Source: Artemisia argyi (taxonomy: Eukaryota; Streptophyta; Magnoliopsida; Asterales; Asteraceae). From it: a stretch of DNA of 64,000 nucleotides. The stretch is taken from the NCBI GenBank assembly GCA_030686995.1, contig CM060688.1, positions 201,910,718-201,974,717 on the forward strand. Reading direction: 5' to 3'. The notes under the pieces were generated by a model that made no database searches, was not told where the DNA came from, and saw nothing but the letters and a program-made list of their open reading frames with translations. Position 1 is the first letter of the stretch. Every line of letters starts with the position of its first letter. Below, one piece after another: positions 31,127-45,322 of this stretch. Position numbers and translations under genes: made by a program.

Positions 31127-31480
31127 TCAATGAAAATTATACAAACTATTTTGAATGCCTTTGTAAATATCAACAATGTTTCCACGGATTTGTTCTATTT
31201 CTTGATTACGAACATTAACTTTGTTCTGATGCACCAGTATGATATCTTGGTCTTTTTTGTTTTGTTCTTCCAACAGCGCGATTCGTTTGTTGTAAAGTTC
31301 AACCAACTGTCGTTCAGTACCATATTGGCCTTGAGAATGGCATTTGTCCCAGCACTCTTGGGTTAGGCCGTGGATTTTATATTTTTCTGGCATTGGAGGA
31401 GGAAGAGGAGGAGGAGGAGAAGAAGTATCCCTTGAACGTTTTGTTTTCTTTGAAGCAGGATTTGAAGATGATGAAGCCAT
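31127..31480 (-). CDS. Small hypothetical protein (117 aa)
   Basis: Single-exon frame on the minus strand. ATG 31480 is chosen because a TATA box lies 66-75 bp upstream (31546-31555); an upstream in-frame start would place the ATG on top of it. The N-terminus is Ser-rich and basic (MASSSSNPASKKTKRSRD), a possible nuclear signal. A proline run follows, then KIHGLTQECWDKCHSQGQYG, then a coiled coil of about 60 residues ending at the C-terminus. No signal peptide or membrane segment. The family is not recognised. It is divergent from the small gene at 32103, with both inside the stretch bounded by CCTAGCAGCATTAA repeats. Transposon cargo is possible. Confidence 0.5.
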   Translation of the reverse strand: MASSSSNPASKKTKRSRDTSSPPPPLPPPMPEKYKIHGLTQECWDKCHSQGQYGTERQLVELYNKRIALLEEQNKKDQDIILVHQNKVNVRNQEIEQIRGNIVDIYKGIQNSLYNFH

Positions 31481-31545
31481 TGCAATTCCAAACAAAAATT
31501 GAATACATAATGGAAAGATGAAAGAAGTTGGTTGTAATTCCTTTG

Positions 31546-31555
31546 TATTTATAGG
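31546..31555 (-). promoter_or_regulatory. TATA box of the 117-aa gene
   Basis: CCTATAAATA on the minus strand, a close match to the plant TATA consensus, 66 bases before the ATG. Confidence 0.5.
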
Positions 31556-31640
31556 CACACAAGAGTCGCAATGTCACAACGTTTAAGTGTCACAACGGTT
31601 TACAGTTACTTTTTTACAGTTACACCAGTTCACAGTAATT

Positions 31641-31680
31641 TATGCCTAGCAGCATTAAGTTATGCCTAGCAGCATTAAGT
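31641..31680 (+). repeat. Tandem pair of TATGCCTAGCAGCATTAAGT
   Basis: Two perfect 20-base copies in tandem. Diverged copies lie at 30771-30810 and 32853-32912, on either side of the two small genes. No gene is seen from 31681 to 32102. Confidence 0.7.
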
Positions 31681-32102
31681 TCTTTATTAATCAGGTCATA
31701 ACAGTGTTGAAGTAAGTTTGCCAATTCAGGGAGTAAACACTGTCACAAACACAAATTTTACACAACTAATAACTAGATTAATACCATGCATTATGTTTAT
31801 TCTTACTATATTTTCAAACATTTGAAACCACTTACAATGCTTATTACCATTTAAAGTTTAAAAATAAAATTATAGAATGTTTAGGAGCGCGCATTTAATG
31901 TGTAAAATTAAAATGACTACAATTAGGCACGAGTAATTAGTGCATTTCACATGCTAATGTGATGTTAAACTTGGTAAATTGCAATAATCTTTAATGTTGA
32001 GACTTTCAAAATTCCCTAGGCGTATAGTATGTGGCATCCCTTTTTAAGGCCATCGCTTAGCTTTTCAACACACACTTTTTAAAACAATCTAAGATCGAAG
32101 TT

Positions 32103-32704
32103 ATGGCTAGAAACAAGAAAATGTGCATTTCATCAAAGAAGAAGCGTTCAAGTAAGGACTACTAATTAAACTTTTGTACACGTAAACATTCAAAGTTTGT
32201 AAAGATGTTATGTACGTACATGTTGACTTGGTTTTTTTTTCTAGTAGAAGTTAGTTAATCCATAATAATTTTGGTGTATTAAGCTTTTATGAATTTATAA
32301 AAATGGTTATCAATTGGTAGCTAATTAGGTAATCAGTTATGAAATTGTGTTAGAATGTTACATTATATACATCATATAATTAAGAATACCAAATTAAAAG
32401 GATAATCTGTAAATTTATCATCTAATGCTTATTTGATTTCAGGAAACTAGAGAAGGTATTTAACATTGAAGAGTGGTATGAGTCGTGGAGTTCTCAAAGA
32501 AACAAGGCAAGACGCAAAGCAAGTTTGCTTCAAATTAAGAAAGATGAGAAGGAATACAAGCGATCAAAGCCGCGGGTTGGTTCAGTGGAAGAGGATGCGG
32601 CTGATGTTGGATTTTTGAGTGAGGAAGAGAGATTCGACTCCATTGACTACGATAATGTGCATTTGTCGTTTGATCCGGAGAAATCTCCAAAATTTAATTG
32701 TTAA
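32103..32704 (+). CDS. Small two-exon hypothetical gene (about 100 aa)
   Basis: Exon 1 is 32103-32151 (MARNKKMCISSKKKRS), with a GTAAGG donor. If the acceptor is the TAG at 32448-32450, exon 2 is 32451-32704 and the frame runs through to KFNC and a TAA. The nearer CAG acceptor at 32442 would give a stop after two codons, so the splice choice matters and is unproven. The product is strongly basic at the N-terminus (KVFNIEEWYESWSSQRNKAR follows) and acidic near the C-terminus (FLSEEERFDSIDYDN). The family is not recognised. A TTTTTAAGG TATA-like box is near 32040. Confidence 0.4.
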
Positions 32705-32852
32705 ACTTTTTATATGTATGAACTGCTTTATTTTACTTTTGTTATATATGGATACTAATGTTTTTTTTTTGTTTATTATATATGAATTTTAACTTTCTTG
32801 GTTCATTAAAGCTTGATTAAGCTTGATTTTTCATCTATTCATTAAGCTTGAT

Positions 32853-32912
32853 TTATTCCTAGCAACATTAATTTATGCCTAGCAGCATTAACTTATGCCT
32901 AGCAACATTAAT
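32853..32912 (+). repeat. Three copies of the CCTAGCARCATTAA repeat
   Basis: Tandem 20-base units, related to 30771-30810 and 31641-31680. They lie at the inner edge of the GTGTGAC-rich terminal region. Confidence 0.65.
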
Positions 32913-32929
32913 TTTGAATGTGTTGCACA

Positions 32930-33798
32930 TATTTTGAATTTTCGTTACACTTAAATATCACATTTTGCTATAAATAATAGTCACATAAATATCACAATGT
33001 GACTATTTTGAATGTATTGCACATATGATACCCTTATAATGTGGCAATAAACATAATTTAGATACACATTTGTGATATGGTGTGACTATTGTAAAGCCTA
33101 TAGTCACATGATCATGCTATAATTAAATGTGACTATACACATTAGGTTGTGGCAAGCAAACACACACTAAACTTTAGACACACATATTTACTTACATGAC
33201 CATATGTATCGAATTTTCGTTACACTTAATCATGTTTCTATGGTTTCGTGTGACCATATATGACATTTTGTCACACTCTTCAAGTGTGTGACATATATAT
33301 TTGTCACTATTAAATGCATATCGTGACTAACGCTTCAAACTTACTTTTTAGTTGTCACACATTTCAAACGCTATGTGGCTAAATATTCAGCAAAGAATAG
33401 CAGTCACGTTTAAATAATGTGTGACAAACTTGACTATATAATTTAGTCACATACACAATTACTTCATGTAACCATATATCTACTTTGGTCACACTCTTCA
33501 ATTGTGTGACATATATTTGTCACATATGTATATCTGTAGTGTGACTAATGCTTAAAGCTGATTTGTATCGGCCACACGTCCCAAATTAAACGTGACTAAA
33601 TGATCGAAAAATATTTACCAGCTACCCTCTAGTCACGTAAATACACAAATGTGTGACATATATCTTCCGAAATGGTCACACAAGTCGGATCGAGTGTGGC
33701 TGTTTATTTTATTTTCATACATTTAGTCACGTAAATATGTTACAGTGTGACCGTTTAAAATCGACCAGGTGTGACGAAAGGCCATTTTTGTACCAGTG
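32930..33798 (+). mobile_element. CACTA-type transposon right end with subterminal repeats
   Basis: Many copies of GTGTGAC, GTCACAC and TGTGACTA in both orientations crowd this 870 bp, as in the subterminal regions of CACTA (En/Spm) elements. The segment ends in TTTTTGTACCAGTG at 33798. Read inward this is CACTGGTACAAAAATGGCC, a CACTG-type terminus. A retrotransposon LTR fragment begins directly after it. The matching left terminus was not found, so the extent is unknown; the small genes and hairpins to the left may or may not belong to it. Confidence 0.55.
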
Positions 33799-33801
33799 CT
33801 A

Positions 33802-34225
33802 ATCAACCTGTAAAAGATATCTAGGGAGTAATGAAATCTAAGTAAACACAACTTTCCTCATTATTGTTTCCACCACATTAGAATAATAGTTTTATTTTCA
33901 TTTCTTTTATTTTATTTTGATTGCATCTTTAGTTTATTGGGTTAGTTGGCTAGCAACTAATTCCGCCCACTCCTTCAAAACCCGAGATTTTACTTGCTTT
34001 TCATAAAATATAAAAATACAAAAAGAATCATCCCTCACCTCTAGACCTAGTTTAGTAGGCTTTCTAATCCTAGCGACACTATTCCTGAGTTGAACGATCA
34101 ATCCCCCGGTACTTGTCACTATACTATACTACAACGATCAGGTACACTGCCTGGTGGGGGTTGTAAGCTTCTCAAGATCTCTTGAGAGGTAAAACCTGTT
34201 GCGAGGGTGCAATTCCCACGTATCA
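33802..34225 (+). repeat. Athila-like LTR fragment (B/D family), plus strand
   Basis: Reverse complement of about the last 425 bp of the B/D LTR, ending in CCCACGTATCA at 34225. It contains the tRNA-Asp-like 15-mer (34123-34137, reversed). Its left edge coincides with the CACTA terminus, suggesting the LTR was interrupted there. No PBS follows, so it is the remnant of a 3' or solo LTR. Confidence 0.8.
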
Positions 34226-34317
34226 GTCTCTTTTTTAATTGTTGAAGCTTTTGTTCTTTTTATATTTGCTCGTGAGATAGAGTATTTTTTCTGATCATCT
34301 TTTCTTCTCTATGTTAG

Positions 34318-35275
<958 letters not shown>

Positions 35276-35312
35276 GGTTTGTGTTGTATTTTGGCCGAAA
35301 AAATCTAAGAGA

Positions 35313-35317
35313 TTACT
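35313..35317. repeat. Target-site duplication TTACT of the LTR array (left copy)
   Basis: TTACT precedes the first LTR and recurs at 57918-57922 directly after the fourth LTR. None of the internal LTR borders has such a copy, so the array entered as one insertion. Confidence 0.9.
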
Positions 35318-38300
35318 TGTAACAACCCGCATTTTCAAGACATTTCTCCTATTCACTATTCATCAGTTACTATTCATCGGTCACTATTCATCATTTTACT
35401 ATTCATCGTTTTCGGAGTCAGTTTGTGATTCCGAGAAGTGTTTCAAAATTTTACTATTCATGTGACACTATTCATTTCCGGAAGGAAATCACTATTCACG
35501 ATTGCCGTTCATTTCCTCGTAAACTGAGTTTACGAGTCTTCAAATTCGCGTAACCAATGTGGTTTCGCTGTGAATTCATGCATCATTCATTAATGACACT
35601 TCATATAGACTAGAGTAGTCTACATATTATCATCACATTACTTACTACACGGATATGCATTATTTCTATATACGTATGTTTAATTTGTAATTAACGTTAC
35701 CACTCAGTTTTTACTACGAACGTATACCCGATACTCCCGTCTACGATCCTAACATATTTACATACTCATAGTAATAATATAAAAATTATATTATTAATTT
35801 ACCCGGTGTTTTGAAATCCATTATTACATTTTACGTTCAAAGCCTATTACTCCGTCGGTTTGCGTTATTTCAACACGATAATTATTTTAACACCCGATTA
35901 TCATCAGGAATAATATTTTACAACTTTTAAAACTTTGTCGTATTTTATTTCACCACGTTAACATTTATTTTTAATTAACTCGGTACCCGATAACACCCAA
36001 CGTACAAAATAATCAACTAATAACTACACAATGGGAGACAACAACATTTAATGAGTTCACAAAACACAACCCATGTTTCACTCCTTTTTTGGTGCCGCCC
36101 CCCCCCCCCCCCCCTATGACCAACTTTTTGACCTTTGACTTGATCTTGCTATATATATATATATACATCTATACTTTAGCTCATCACAATTTCCTTTCAT
36201 TAACACATAAAAAACACCTAGCAAAAACTTTCTCTCTTTTCTCCCTTTGTGTACAAATCGACCCAACCAAGAACAAGTAAGAAACCATAAACTTTCAAGA
36301 ATCAAGTGTTTATCAAGTCCTAATCATAATCTAGTTGGGGTTTTGTGCTAAAATCCCTAGGTTACTTATATATAATCTTCTCCAAAAACTCATCAAACCT
36401 TCAAGTAAGTACCTAAATAAATTTCTCTACTTTTTATACTTCCATTTGATATATTTTCAAGATATATTGGTTAAACATGCAAATATACTATGATCCATAC
36501 CACTTATTGTTTATTTTTATTTATAAACAAAGATCTATAATTTTGATTAGCAATCTCATTAGATCCACCACTTTTGGTGCTGTTTAGGACCCCATGACAC
36601 CCTAAGAAGGTGTATGGTAGGATTGGGTGCTTGTGAATTTGATTTGAGATAGTTTGGTTAAGCCTTGAACAAGTTACAAACTAGAAAAGTTGATTTTTGC
36701 AAACTATATAAAGCTACTGTCCATCTTTGTAAAACGTGGGAAACTCAGGGTCTAGGGTGTAACTTTGGACCAAAGATTTAGAAAATACATTCCGAGACGA
36801 AACTATGGCCGAAAACGGGGATAAAGACGAGTTAATAACGAAGGAGATATGATTTTCCGAATATTAACAACGAAAAATACTTTCAAATATAGGTTCTGTC
36901 CCAAATCGCCAATTTCAGAAAACTCAGGGGTTTCCGGGTAACATTGGGTTAGATATTCAGAAAGTACTTTCAAAAACGAAACCGTGGCCGCTTGAATCAC
37001 TAAAATCCGAGTTACGACGAAAAAGATATGCTATTTTCAATTTTAACGACGAAAACTATTTTCTGAAAAATAGCTTGCTGTTGAACAGTTTTCATGGACT
37101 GTTTCGAGATGTAAAACTTGATCTAGCCGTCCCGACTTATCAAAAATATATTAGTATGTTGTCCCACGATTCCGGGGATATAAATAACGTAGAAAACGAG
37201 CTTATAACGAAAAAGATACAAGTGTTTGAAATCCGACAATATATAGATATTTCCATCAGCTTTTCTATTACAATTTTTGCCACAAAACTGTCCTTGCGAG
37301 ACACCACTTTCTCGGCTGTTATTCTTTATGATCGGATCAGTTTGAGTCCGAGCCGTAGTTTTATGAAATCAAGATCTTCCAACAAGCTTTTCAAATCATT
37401 TGGCCGCTCGTCGAATAGACTTATAACGAATAAACTACGACCTCATCTATATACCCGATAAACTATATAAATTTTGACAGCTTTTACTATAATGAAATTT
37501 TCTAAGTGTTGAACATAATACTTTCAAGTAACAACAATGAGAGTCGATTTTCTCATCGATCGAGACCCGTATAGCCAAAAGTTAAATAACACGACTTCAA
37601 AATATTGTTACAAGGTTTTCAAAAACGCCGAGCTTGACCATTAACACTTAACGTACAATATTTCGCGACTAGTTTTGCGAGGCCATATTGGGCATATTTT
37701 CAAGTAATGAAAATGCTATTTTTGCGACAAAAACCTTATATTTGCCGATAGAACACCAAACAAGGATCGTGGAGTACCGTTTCAACATATTTACATGAAA
37801 AGTGGGTATTAACTTAACGAGACGTCAAAAATGTATTTTTTCGACGATAAACATTAATTTCAAAACTAATGAGTGGTATCGGTAACATACGTATTTGCAT
37901 GTGTAGCATCATTTCATTTCTTACATTAGAGACTATCATTCATATTAGGTTGCGATTAGAGATCGTGCCTCACTTCGTGTATTCATTGTTGACATCGTAG
38001 CTATTGCACCAGGTGAGTTCATACCCCCTACTCTTACTTGTTTTTATAACTGGTTTGGGGGAGAATACATGCTCGTTTTTTTAACTAAACTCAATGATTG
38101 TTTATTTGAATGCGCAATTGTATACTTAAACACTCCTGTTTCTCTGAATACTTGATTGATTATTCAAATGCACCTATGTGTATATTGGTTGCATACTTGA
38201 TTATTTTCTCGCATACTCAAGCATTTTATAAACATGCGACACACTTTATGAACAATTGCTTTTATGCAAACGTTTTTATGGACCACACTGAAACTTATGC

Positions 38301-39063
38301 TTTATTTAAACTATTATGCGGATTAGCCTAAGCCCTTGAATCCCACTATGCCCAAACTCATGAACCGTCAATTCCTGCTGGGAAGCGCGAATGTTATAAA
38401 TAGATCTATTGGTGGTGACTCCCCCGTTCGGTTTGACCGGATAGGCAAACGCGAGCGTATAACATGTCGAATTACAAGTGTAACGGGATAAACACTTGTC
38501 GGGCCTTTATATTTAACATGCTTCTAGAGCATGCACACTGTCATAGCTTCGGTTGCATGAACTTAGTGCTAGCGTAATAAGACTATTTACTATGTGACAT
38601 TATATTCGTTGTAATGATCACACACTCTACTCATGGTCCACAATTTTAATTTTTACTGAAAGGTAAACACTATTTTCATGACATTGTGAGCCACACAATG
38701 GTCACAAAACTCTCTATTGAACTCACAACACTATTGTTTTAATACAAACTTATGAACTCACCAACCTCGTGTTGACACTCTTAGCATGTATTTTCAGGTA
38801 TTAAGCAATGGCACGCTACAGGAGGTTTTGGCAGGGCATGACATGGTCATAGAAGACTCTGATATATATTTGGGGACCGTTTAAACTATTTTAAGGGCCT
38901 ACTTCCGCACTACTATTTAAATGTAAATTCAACATTTTTGATTAAGCTATTTTATTCTAAATGATTCTAGTGAAAACCATTTTTGAACTTGTGTGTAATA
39001 CCAATTGAGTTACACCCCAGCTACACGTATGCTTCCGCTGGACCCGATTATGGGGGTGTGACA
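35318..39063 (+). repeat. Array LTR1 (3746 bp)
   Basis: Shortest of the four LTRs. It has (TA)8 near 36150 and a poly-C tract near 36096-36113, and lacks a 14-base piece near its start that the others have. It carries a degenerate tandem repeat of about 185 bp (from about 36740), whose units contain CGAGTTA..ACGAA.GAGATATG motifs at 36826-36850, 37008-37030 and 37198-37222. No gene: the 128-codon open frame at 37075 lacks an ATG. Confidence 0.92.
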
Positions 39064-41538
39064 GATTGGTATCAGAGCTTTGGCTATAGCGAACTAAGTG
39101 TTTTTAAAACCTAGACTATACCTACTTTTACGAAAACTTAACCCTATGACCGTCACGTGCCTGCCTGCCAAGCTGAAGCCTCATTTGTGGTTAGTTGCTG
39201 ACTTAGGTGATGAGATTTGTGTCTCATTATCTGATATACTATATTCATTTATTATAGTTGATTACTATAATTGTCTTTCATATAAGCATGTTCACGTATC
39301 AGATATGTCACCACATTATGTTTCTCCTTGCATAGTTTCATAACTTGACCTCGAGCTTGGTCACTTGCTTTTGTCTTTCAGAACGTCTTGGTATTGGTGA
39401 AGGACATGGTATTAGTATAACTGAGCTGAGTATTTCAAAATTCATGAAACCTTGGTGGAATATAGACTGGTCATCTATATTCAACCCGGGATAGTGAGAT
39501 ATAGGCTGACCACCTATGTCTGACTCAGAAGTAAATTTTGCAACCCTGAGAGTGGTTATAATAAGATTATGTCTGGATTGAATCCTTTACTCAATTTCCA
39601 AATGTTTCATTCAGGTATGTGTATACCCTCGTTGTTGGAACATTCATACTTTTCATCACTTCGTGAACCACCGGTTAGAAGCACGTCAACTGGTCATTTC
39701 ATCTCATGAACATTCACGTCCATGCACGATACACTTACATCACAGTGTTTTCTTTCATCACAATCTTATTATGTGTAGTTGTCACAGTCTCTTCCCTTCT
39801 CACCATCACTATCATTTCCTTTCCCCACCCCCATATATATATAAAGAATTAGGTGACACTCTATAGATTCCGATGTCACTCATCCCCCACTACTCCCTAT
39901 ATTGATAAGTGGATATTATCAATGACCTCCCTAGGAAAGACTTTCCATACCTTCTATGAGGATGATCCCTCGGTACCTTAAGATCATCCATAACTCAACA
40001 GAAATCTCAGGATATCACAAAACCATCCGAACCACTATCACTGGCCTAATTACCAAAAATTCCCGCATCTAGAAAGTATTGGCTTGACTGAATTACAAGA
40101 TTCATTTAGATACGAGTGCTCACTAAGCAACACCATAGAGATAAATCCAACCTCTTAACCAAGACTATAAATTGAACATGTCCTCACCAATAGCCTTTAT
40201 TCAAACATGTTAGACACCTACGCATTTGTGCATACATACATACCTGGCTATTTTATCCTCTTAATACTTTCATTTTTAAATGGATTTTCTCCAAAACTAC
40301 TGTTATACAAAACATATATCTTGTAAGAAATACTTTTCTGATGCACTTATTTTGACAAGCAAATTCCTTTTGACTAATCTTTTACAAAACTATTGAATGT
40401 TACAAAATTATAAACATCGATCTTTGGTAAATCATACTATCCACCTTATGTTGAAAATTTTCCTATATTGCATAACTACTAAATTTTGAAACATCAGGAA
40501 GGATGTTACCTAAAAAGCCGTTTGCTTAAACTTGTAAATTCATTTATTCGAGGAAGGTTTATGAACAAAACACAATCTCAAAACAAACTTTGAAAATCAA
40601 TCATTATATTACCTCACTTATACCTTTAGGAGTTTGTGAGTTGATGACCTATAACTTGGGGAAAATCTTAGTAATGGAGACTAAGCACCGTAGGTGGAGA
40701 AAGACTCAATTCCTGACATCCTGCGGAGGATCACAACCTTATCCTAATCTATTATTTTCAACAACACCCTTTTACGGATTTAACCCTGTAAGTCTTTCAA
40801 AACAAGATTCATGATACCCATTTCAATTATTCCTAATAAAGGAATTTGATTCACCTCAACTCCTAACGATTTCATTTAGATTTCTTTGGATCCACACCAC
40901 CTATCATCTGCAGACCAATGGTCAGAAATTAGAGAACGATTCAAACATAGGGAGATATGCTCAGAGCATGAGTGATTGACTTTAGAGATGGTTGGACTAA
41001 CCATTTGCCATAACTCAGATTCCTTTACAACCATAGTTACCACACGAGCATAGAGACTAACCATTTATCATAAATCAAATCCAGTTGCAACCATAGTTAC
41101 CGCGCGAGCTTAGAGACTACACCATTTGAAGCACTCTATGGTCGAAGTGCCAACATCCATTGATGGATCAAAACTTGGAAAAGCCCAACTCACTAGTCCC
41201 ATAAGCATTCATGAAATAACCAGGAATTTCCTACAAATTGAGAATCAGTTACAAGCTCGATAAGTGTAAACCATTACAACTTCAAGTTGGTAGCCAGATC
41301 ATGTTGAAAGTTCTGCCTAGGAAAGGTATGATACCATTCAGAAAAATTCAGTAAGTTAAACCCGATATACACTGGACCATTTAATATTTCAGACAGAGTA
41401 GGCCTAGTGGCTGTCAGACATGAACCTTGTTAGAGCTCAGTAGCTTACACGATTTTATCACCATTTTTTAATCAATACCACTCTAGAGACCAACACAAAC
41501 TGAACTTCGGGACGAAGTTCCTTTTAAGGGGGTGAGAC
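39064..41538 (+). other. Array internal region 1 with PBS, decayed integrase, PPT
   Basis: PBS TGGTATCAGAGC at 39067-39078 and polypurine tract at 41525-41538. Between 40869 and 41455 the plus strand reads, across several frames and stops, as a chromovirus integrase C-terminal half: RTIQT, GDMLRA, VIDF, TPFEALYGR and KAQLTSPISIHEITRNFLQ are recognisable. A piece of about 63 bp is duplicated in tandem near 40995-41130. The rest (39080-40868) shows no recognisable gene. Confidence 0.8.
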
Positions 41539-42386
41539 TGTAACAACCCGCATTTTCAGGACATTTCTCCTATTCACTATTCATCAGTTACTATTCATCA
41601 TTTACTATTCACCGGTCACTATTCATCATTTTACTATTCATCGTTTTCGGAGTCAGTTTGTGATTCCGAGAAGTGTTTCAAAATTTTACTATTCATGTGA
41701 CACTATTCATTTCCTGAAGGAAATCACTATTCACGATTGCCGTTCATTTCATCGTAAACTGAGTTTACGAGTCTTCAAATTCGCGTAACCAATGTGGTTT
41801 CGCTGTGAATTCATGCATCATTCATTAATGACACTTCATATAGACTAGAGTAGTCTACATATTATCATCACATTACTTACTACACGGATATGCATTATTT
41901 CTATATACGTATGTTTAATTTGTAATTAACGTTACCACTCAGTTTTTACTACGAACGTATACCCGATACTCCCGTCTATGATCCTAACATATTTACATAC
42001 TCATAGTAATAATATAAAAATTATATTATTAATTTACCCGGTGTTTTGAAATCCATTATTACATTTTACGTTCAAAGCCTATTACTCCGTCGGTTTGCGT
42101 TATTTCAACACGATAATTATTTTAACACCCGATTATCATCAGGAATAATATTTTACAACTTTTACAACTTTTTCGTATTTTATTTCACCACGTTAACATT
42201 TATTTTTAATTAACTCGGTACCCGATAACACACAACGTACAAAATAATCAACTAATAACTACACAATGGGAGACAACAACATTTAATGAGTTCACAAAAC
42301 ACAACCCTTGTTTCACTCCTTTTTTGGTGCCGCCCCCCCCCCCCCCCCCCCCTATGACCAACTTTTTGACCTTTGACTTGATCTTG

Positions 42387-42427
<41 letters not shown>

Positions 42428-45322
42428 TATACTTTAGCTCATCACAATTTCCTTTCATTAACACATCAAAAACACCTAGCAAAAACTTTCTCTCTTTTCT
42501 CCCTTTGTGTACAAATCGACCCAACCAAGAACAAGTAAGAAACCATAAACTTTCAAGAATCAAGTGTTTATCAAGTCCTAATCATAATCTAGTTGGGGTT
42601 TTGTGCTAAAATCCCTAGGTTACTTATATATAATCTTCTCCAAAAACTCATCAAACCTTCAAGTAAGTACCTAAATAAATTTCTCTACTTTTTATACTTC
42701 CATTTGATATATTTTCAAGATATATTGGTTAAACATGCAAATATACTATGATCCATACCACTTATTGTTTATTTTTATTTATAAACAAAGATCTATAATT
42801 TTTATTAGCAATCTCATTAGATCCACCACTTTTGGTGATGTTTAGGACCCCATGACACCCTAAGAAGGTTTATGGTAGGATTGGGTGCTTGTGAAGTTGA
42901 TTTGAGATAGTTTGGTTAAGCCTTGAACAAGTTACAAACTAGAAAAGTTGATTTTTGCAAACTATATAAAGCTACTGTCCATCTTTGTAAAACGTGGGAA
43001 ACTCAGGGTCTAGGGTGTAACTTTGGACCAAAGATTTAGAAAATACATTCCGAGATGAAACTATGCGCGAAAACGGGGATAAAGACGAGTTAATAACGAA
43101 GGAGATATGATTTTCCGAATATTAACAACGAAAAATACTTTCAAATATAGGTTCTGTCCCAAATCGCCAATTTCAGAAAACTCAGGGGTTTCCGGGTAAC
43201 ATTGGGTTAGATATTCAGAAAGTACTTTCAAAAACGAAACCGTGGCCGCTTGAATCACTAAAATCCGAGTTACGACGAAAAAGATATGCTATTTTCAATT
43301 TTAACGACGAAAACTATTTTCTGAAAAATAGCTTGCTGTTGAACAGTTTTCATGGACTGTTTCGAGACGTAAAACTTGATCTAGCCGTCCCGACTTATCA
43401 AAAATATATTAGTATGTTGTCCCACGATTCCGGGGATATAAAGAACGTAGAAAACGAGCTTATAACGAAAAAGATACAAGTGTTGGAAATCCGACAATAT
43501 ATAGATATTTCCATCAGCTTTTCTATTACAATTTTTGCCACAAAACTGTCCTTGCGAGACACCACTTTCTCGGCTGTTTTTCTTTATGATCGGATCAGTT
43601 TGAGTCCGAGCCGTAGTTTTATGAAATCAAGATCTTCCAACAAGCTTTTCAAATCAATTGGCCACTTGTCGAATAGACTTATAACGAATAAACTACGACC
43701 TCATCTATATACCCGATAAACTATATAAATTTTGACAGCTTTTACTATAATGAAATTTTCTAAGTGTTGAACATAATACTTTCAAGTAACAACAATGAGA
43801 GTCGATTTTCTCATCGATCGAGACCCGTATAGCCAAAAGTTAAATAACACGACTTCAAAATATTGTTACAAGGTTTTCAAAAACGCCGAGCTTGACCATT
43901 AACACTTAACGTACAATATTTCGCGACTAGTTTTGCGAGGCCATATTGGGCATATTTTCAAGTAATGAAAATGCTATTTTTGCGACAAAAACCTTATATT
44001 TGCCGATAGAACACCAAACAAGGATCGTGGAGTACCGTTTCAACATATTTACATGAAAAGTGGGTATTAACTTAACGAGACGTCAAAAATGTATTTTTTC
44101 GACGATAAACATTAATTTCAAAACTAATGAGTGGTATCGGTAACATACGTATTTACATGTGTAGCATCATTTCATTTCTTACATTAGAGACTATCATTCA
44201 TATTAGGTTGCGATTAGAGATCGTGCCTCACTTCGTGTATTCATTGTTGACATCGTAGCTATTGCACCAGGTGAGTTCATACCCCCTACTCTTACTTGTT
44301 TTTATAACTGTTTTGGGGGAGAATACATGCTCGTTTTTTAACTAAACTCAATGATTGTTTATTTGAATGCGCAATTGTATACTTAAACACTCCTGTTTCT
44401 CTGAATACTTGATTGATTATTCAAATGCACCTATGTGTATATTGGTTGCATACTTGATTATTTTCTCGCATACTCAAGCATTTTATAAACATGCGACACA
44501 CTTTATGAACAATTGCTTTTATGCAAACGTTTTTATGGACCACACTGAAACTTATGCTTTATTTAAACTATTACGCGGATTAGCCTAAGCCCTTGAATCC
44601 CACTATGCCCAAACTCATGAACCGTCAATTCCTGCTGGGAAGCGCGAATGTTATAAATAGATCTATTGGTGGTGACTCCCCCGTTCGGTTTGACCGGATA
44701 GGCAAACGCGAGCGTATAACATGTCGAATTACAAGTGTAATGGGATAAACACTTGCCGGGCCTTTATATTTAACATGCTTCTAGAGCATGCACACTGTCG
44801 TAGCTTCGGTTGCATGAACTTAGTGCTAGCGTAGTAAGACTATTTACTATGTGACATTATATTCGTTGTAATGATCACACACTCTACTCATGGTCCACAA
44901 TTTTAATTTTTACTGAAAGGTAAACACTATTTTCATGACATTGTGAGCCACACAATGGTCACAAAACTCTCTATTGAACTCACAACACTATTGTTTTAAT
45001 ACAAACTTATGAACTCACCAACCTCGTGTTGACACTCTTAGAATTTATTTTTAGGTATTAAGCAATGGCACGCTACAGGAGGTTTTGGCAGGGCATGGCA
45101 TGGTCATAGAAGACTCTGATATATATTTGGGGACCATTTAAACTATTTTAAGGGCCTACTTCCGCACTACTATCTAAAATGTAAATTCAACATTTTTGAT
45201 TAAGCTATTTTATTCTAAATGATTCAAGTGAAAACCATTTTTGAACTTGTGTTGTAATACCAATTGAGTTACACCCCAGCTACACGTATGCTTCCGCTGG
45301 ACCCGATTATGGGGGTGTGACA
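41539..45322 (+). repeat. Array LTR2 (3784 bp)
   Basis: (TA)18 at about 42388-42423. It shares with LTR4, against LTR1 and LTR3, several single-base states (for example CCCTTGTTTC near 42306, GGTTTATGG near 42868, CGAGACGTAAA near 43364). Confidence 0.92.

Noticed and set aside
36803..37000. 65-codon minus-strand frame repeated four times
   Set aside because: Same reason: LTR repeat sequence, no promoter, no recognisable domain.
37075..37461. 128-codon frame repeated in all four array LTRs
   Set aside because: It has no ATG start and the LTRs are near-identical copies, so conservation is not independent. It lies in the degenerate LTR tandem repeat.
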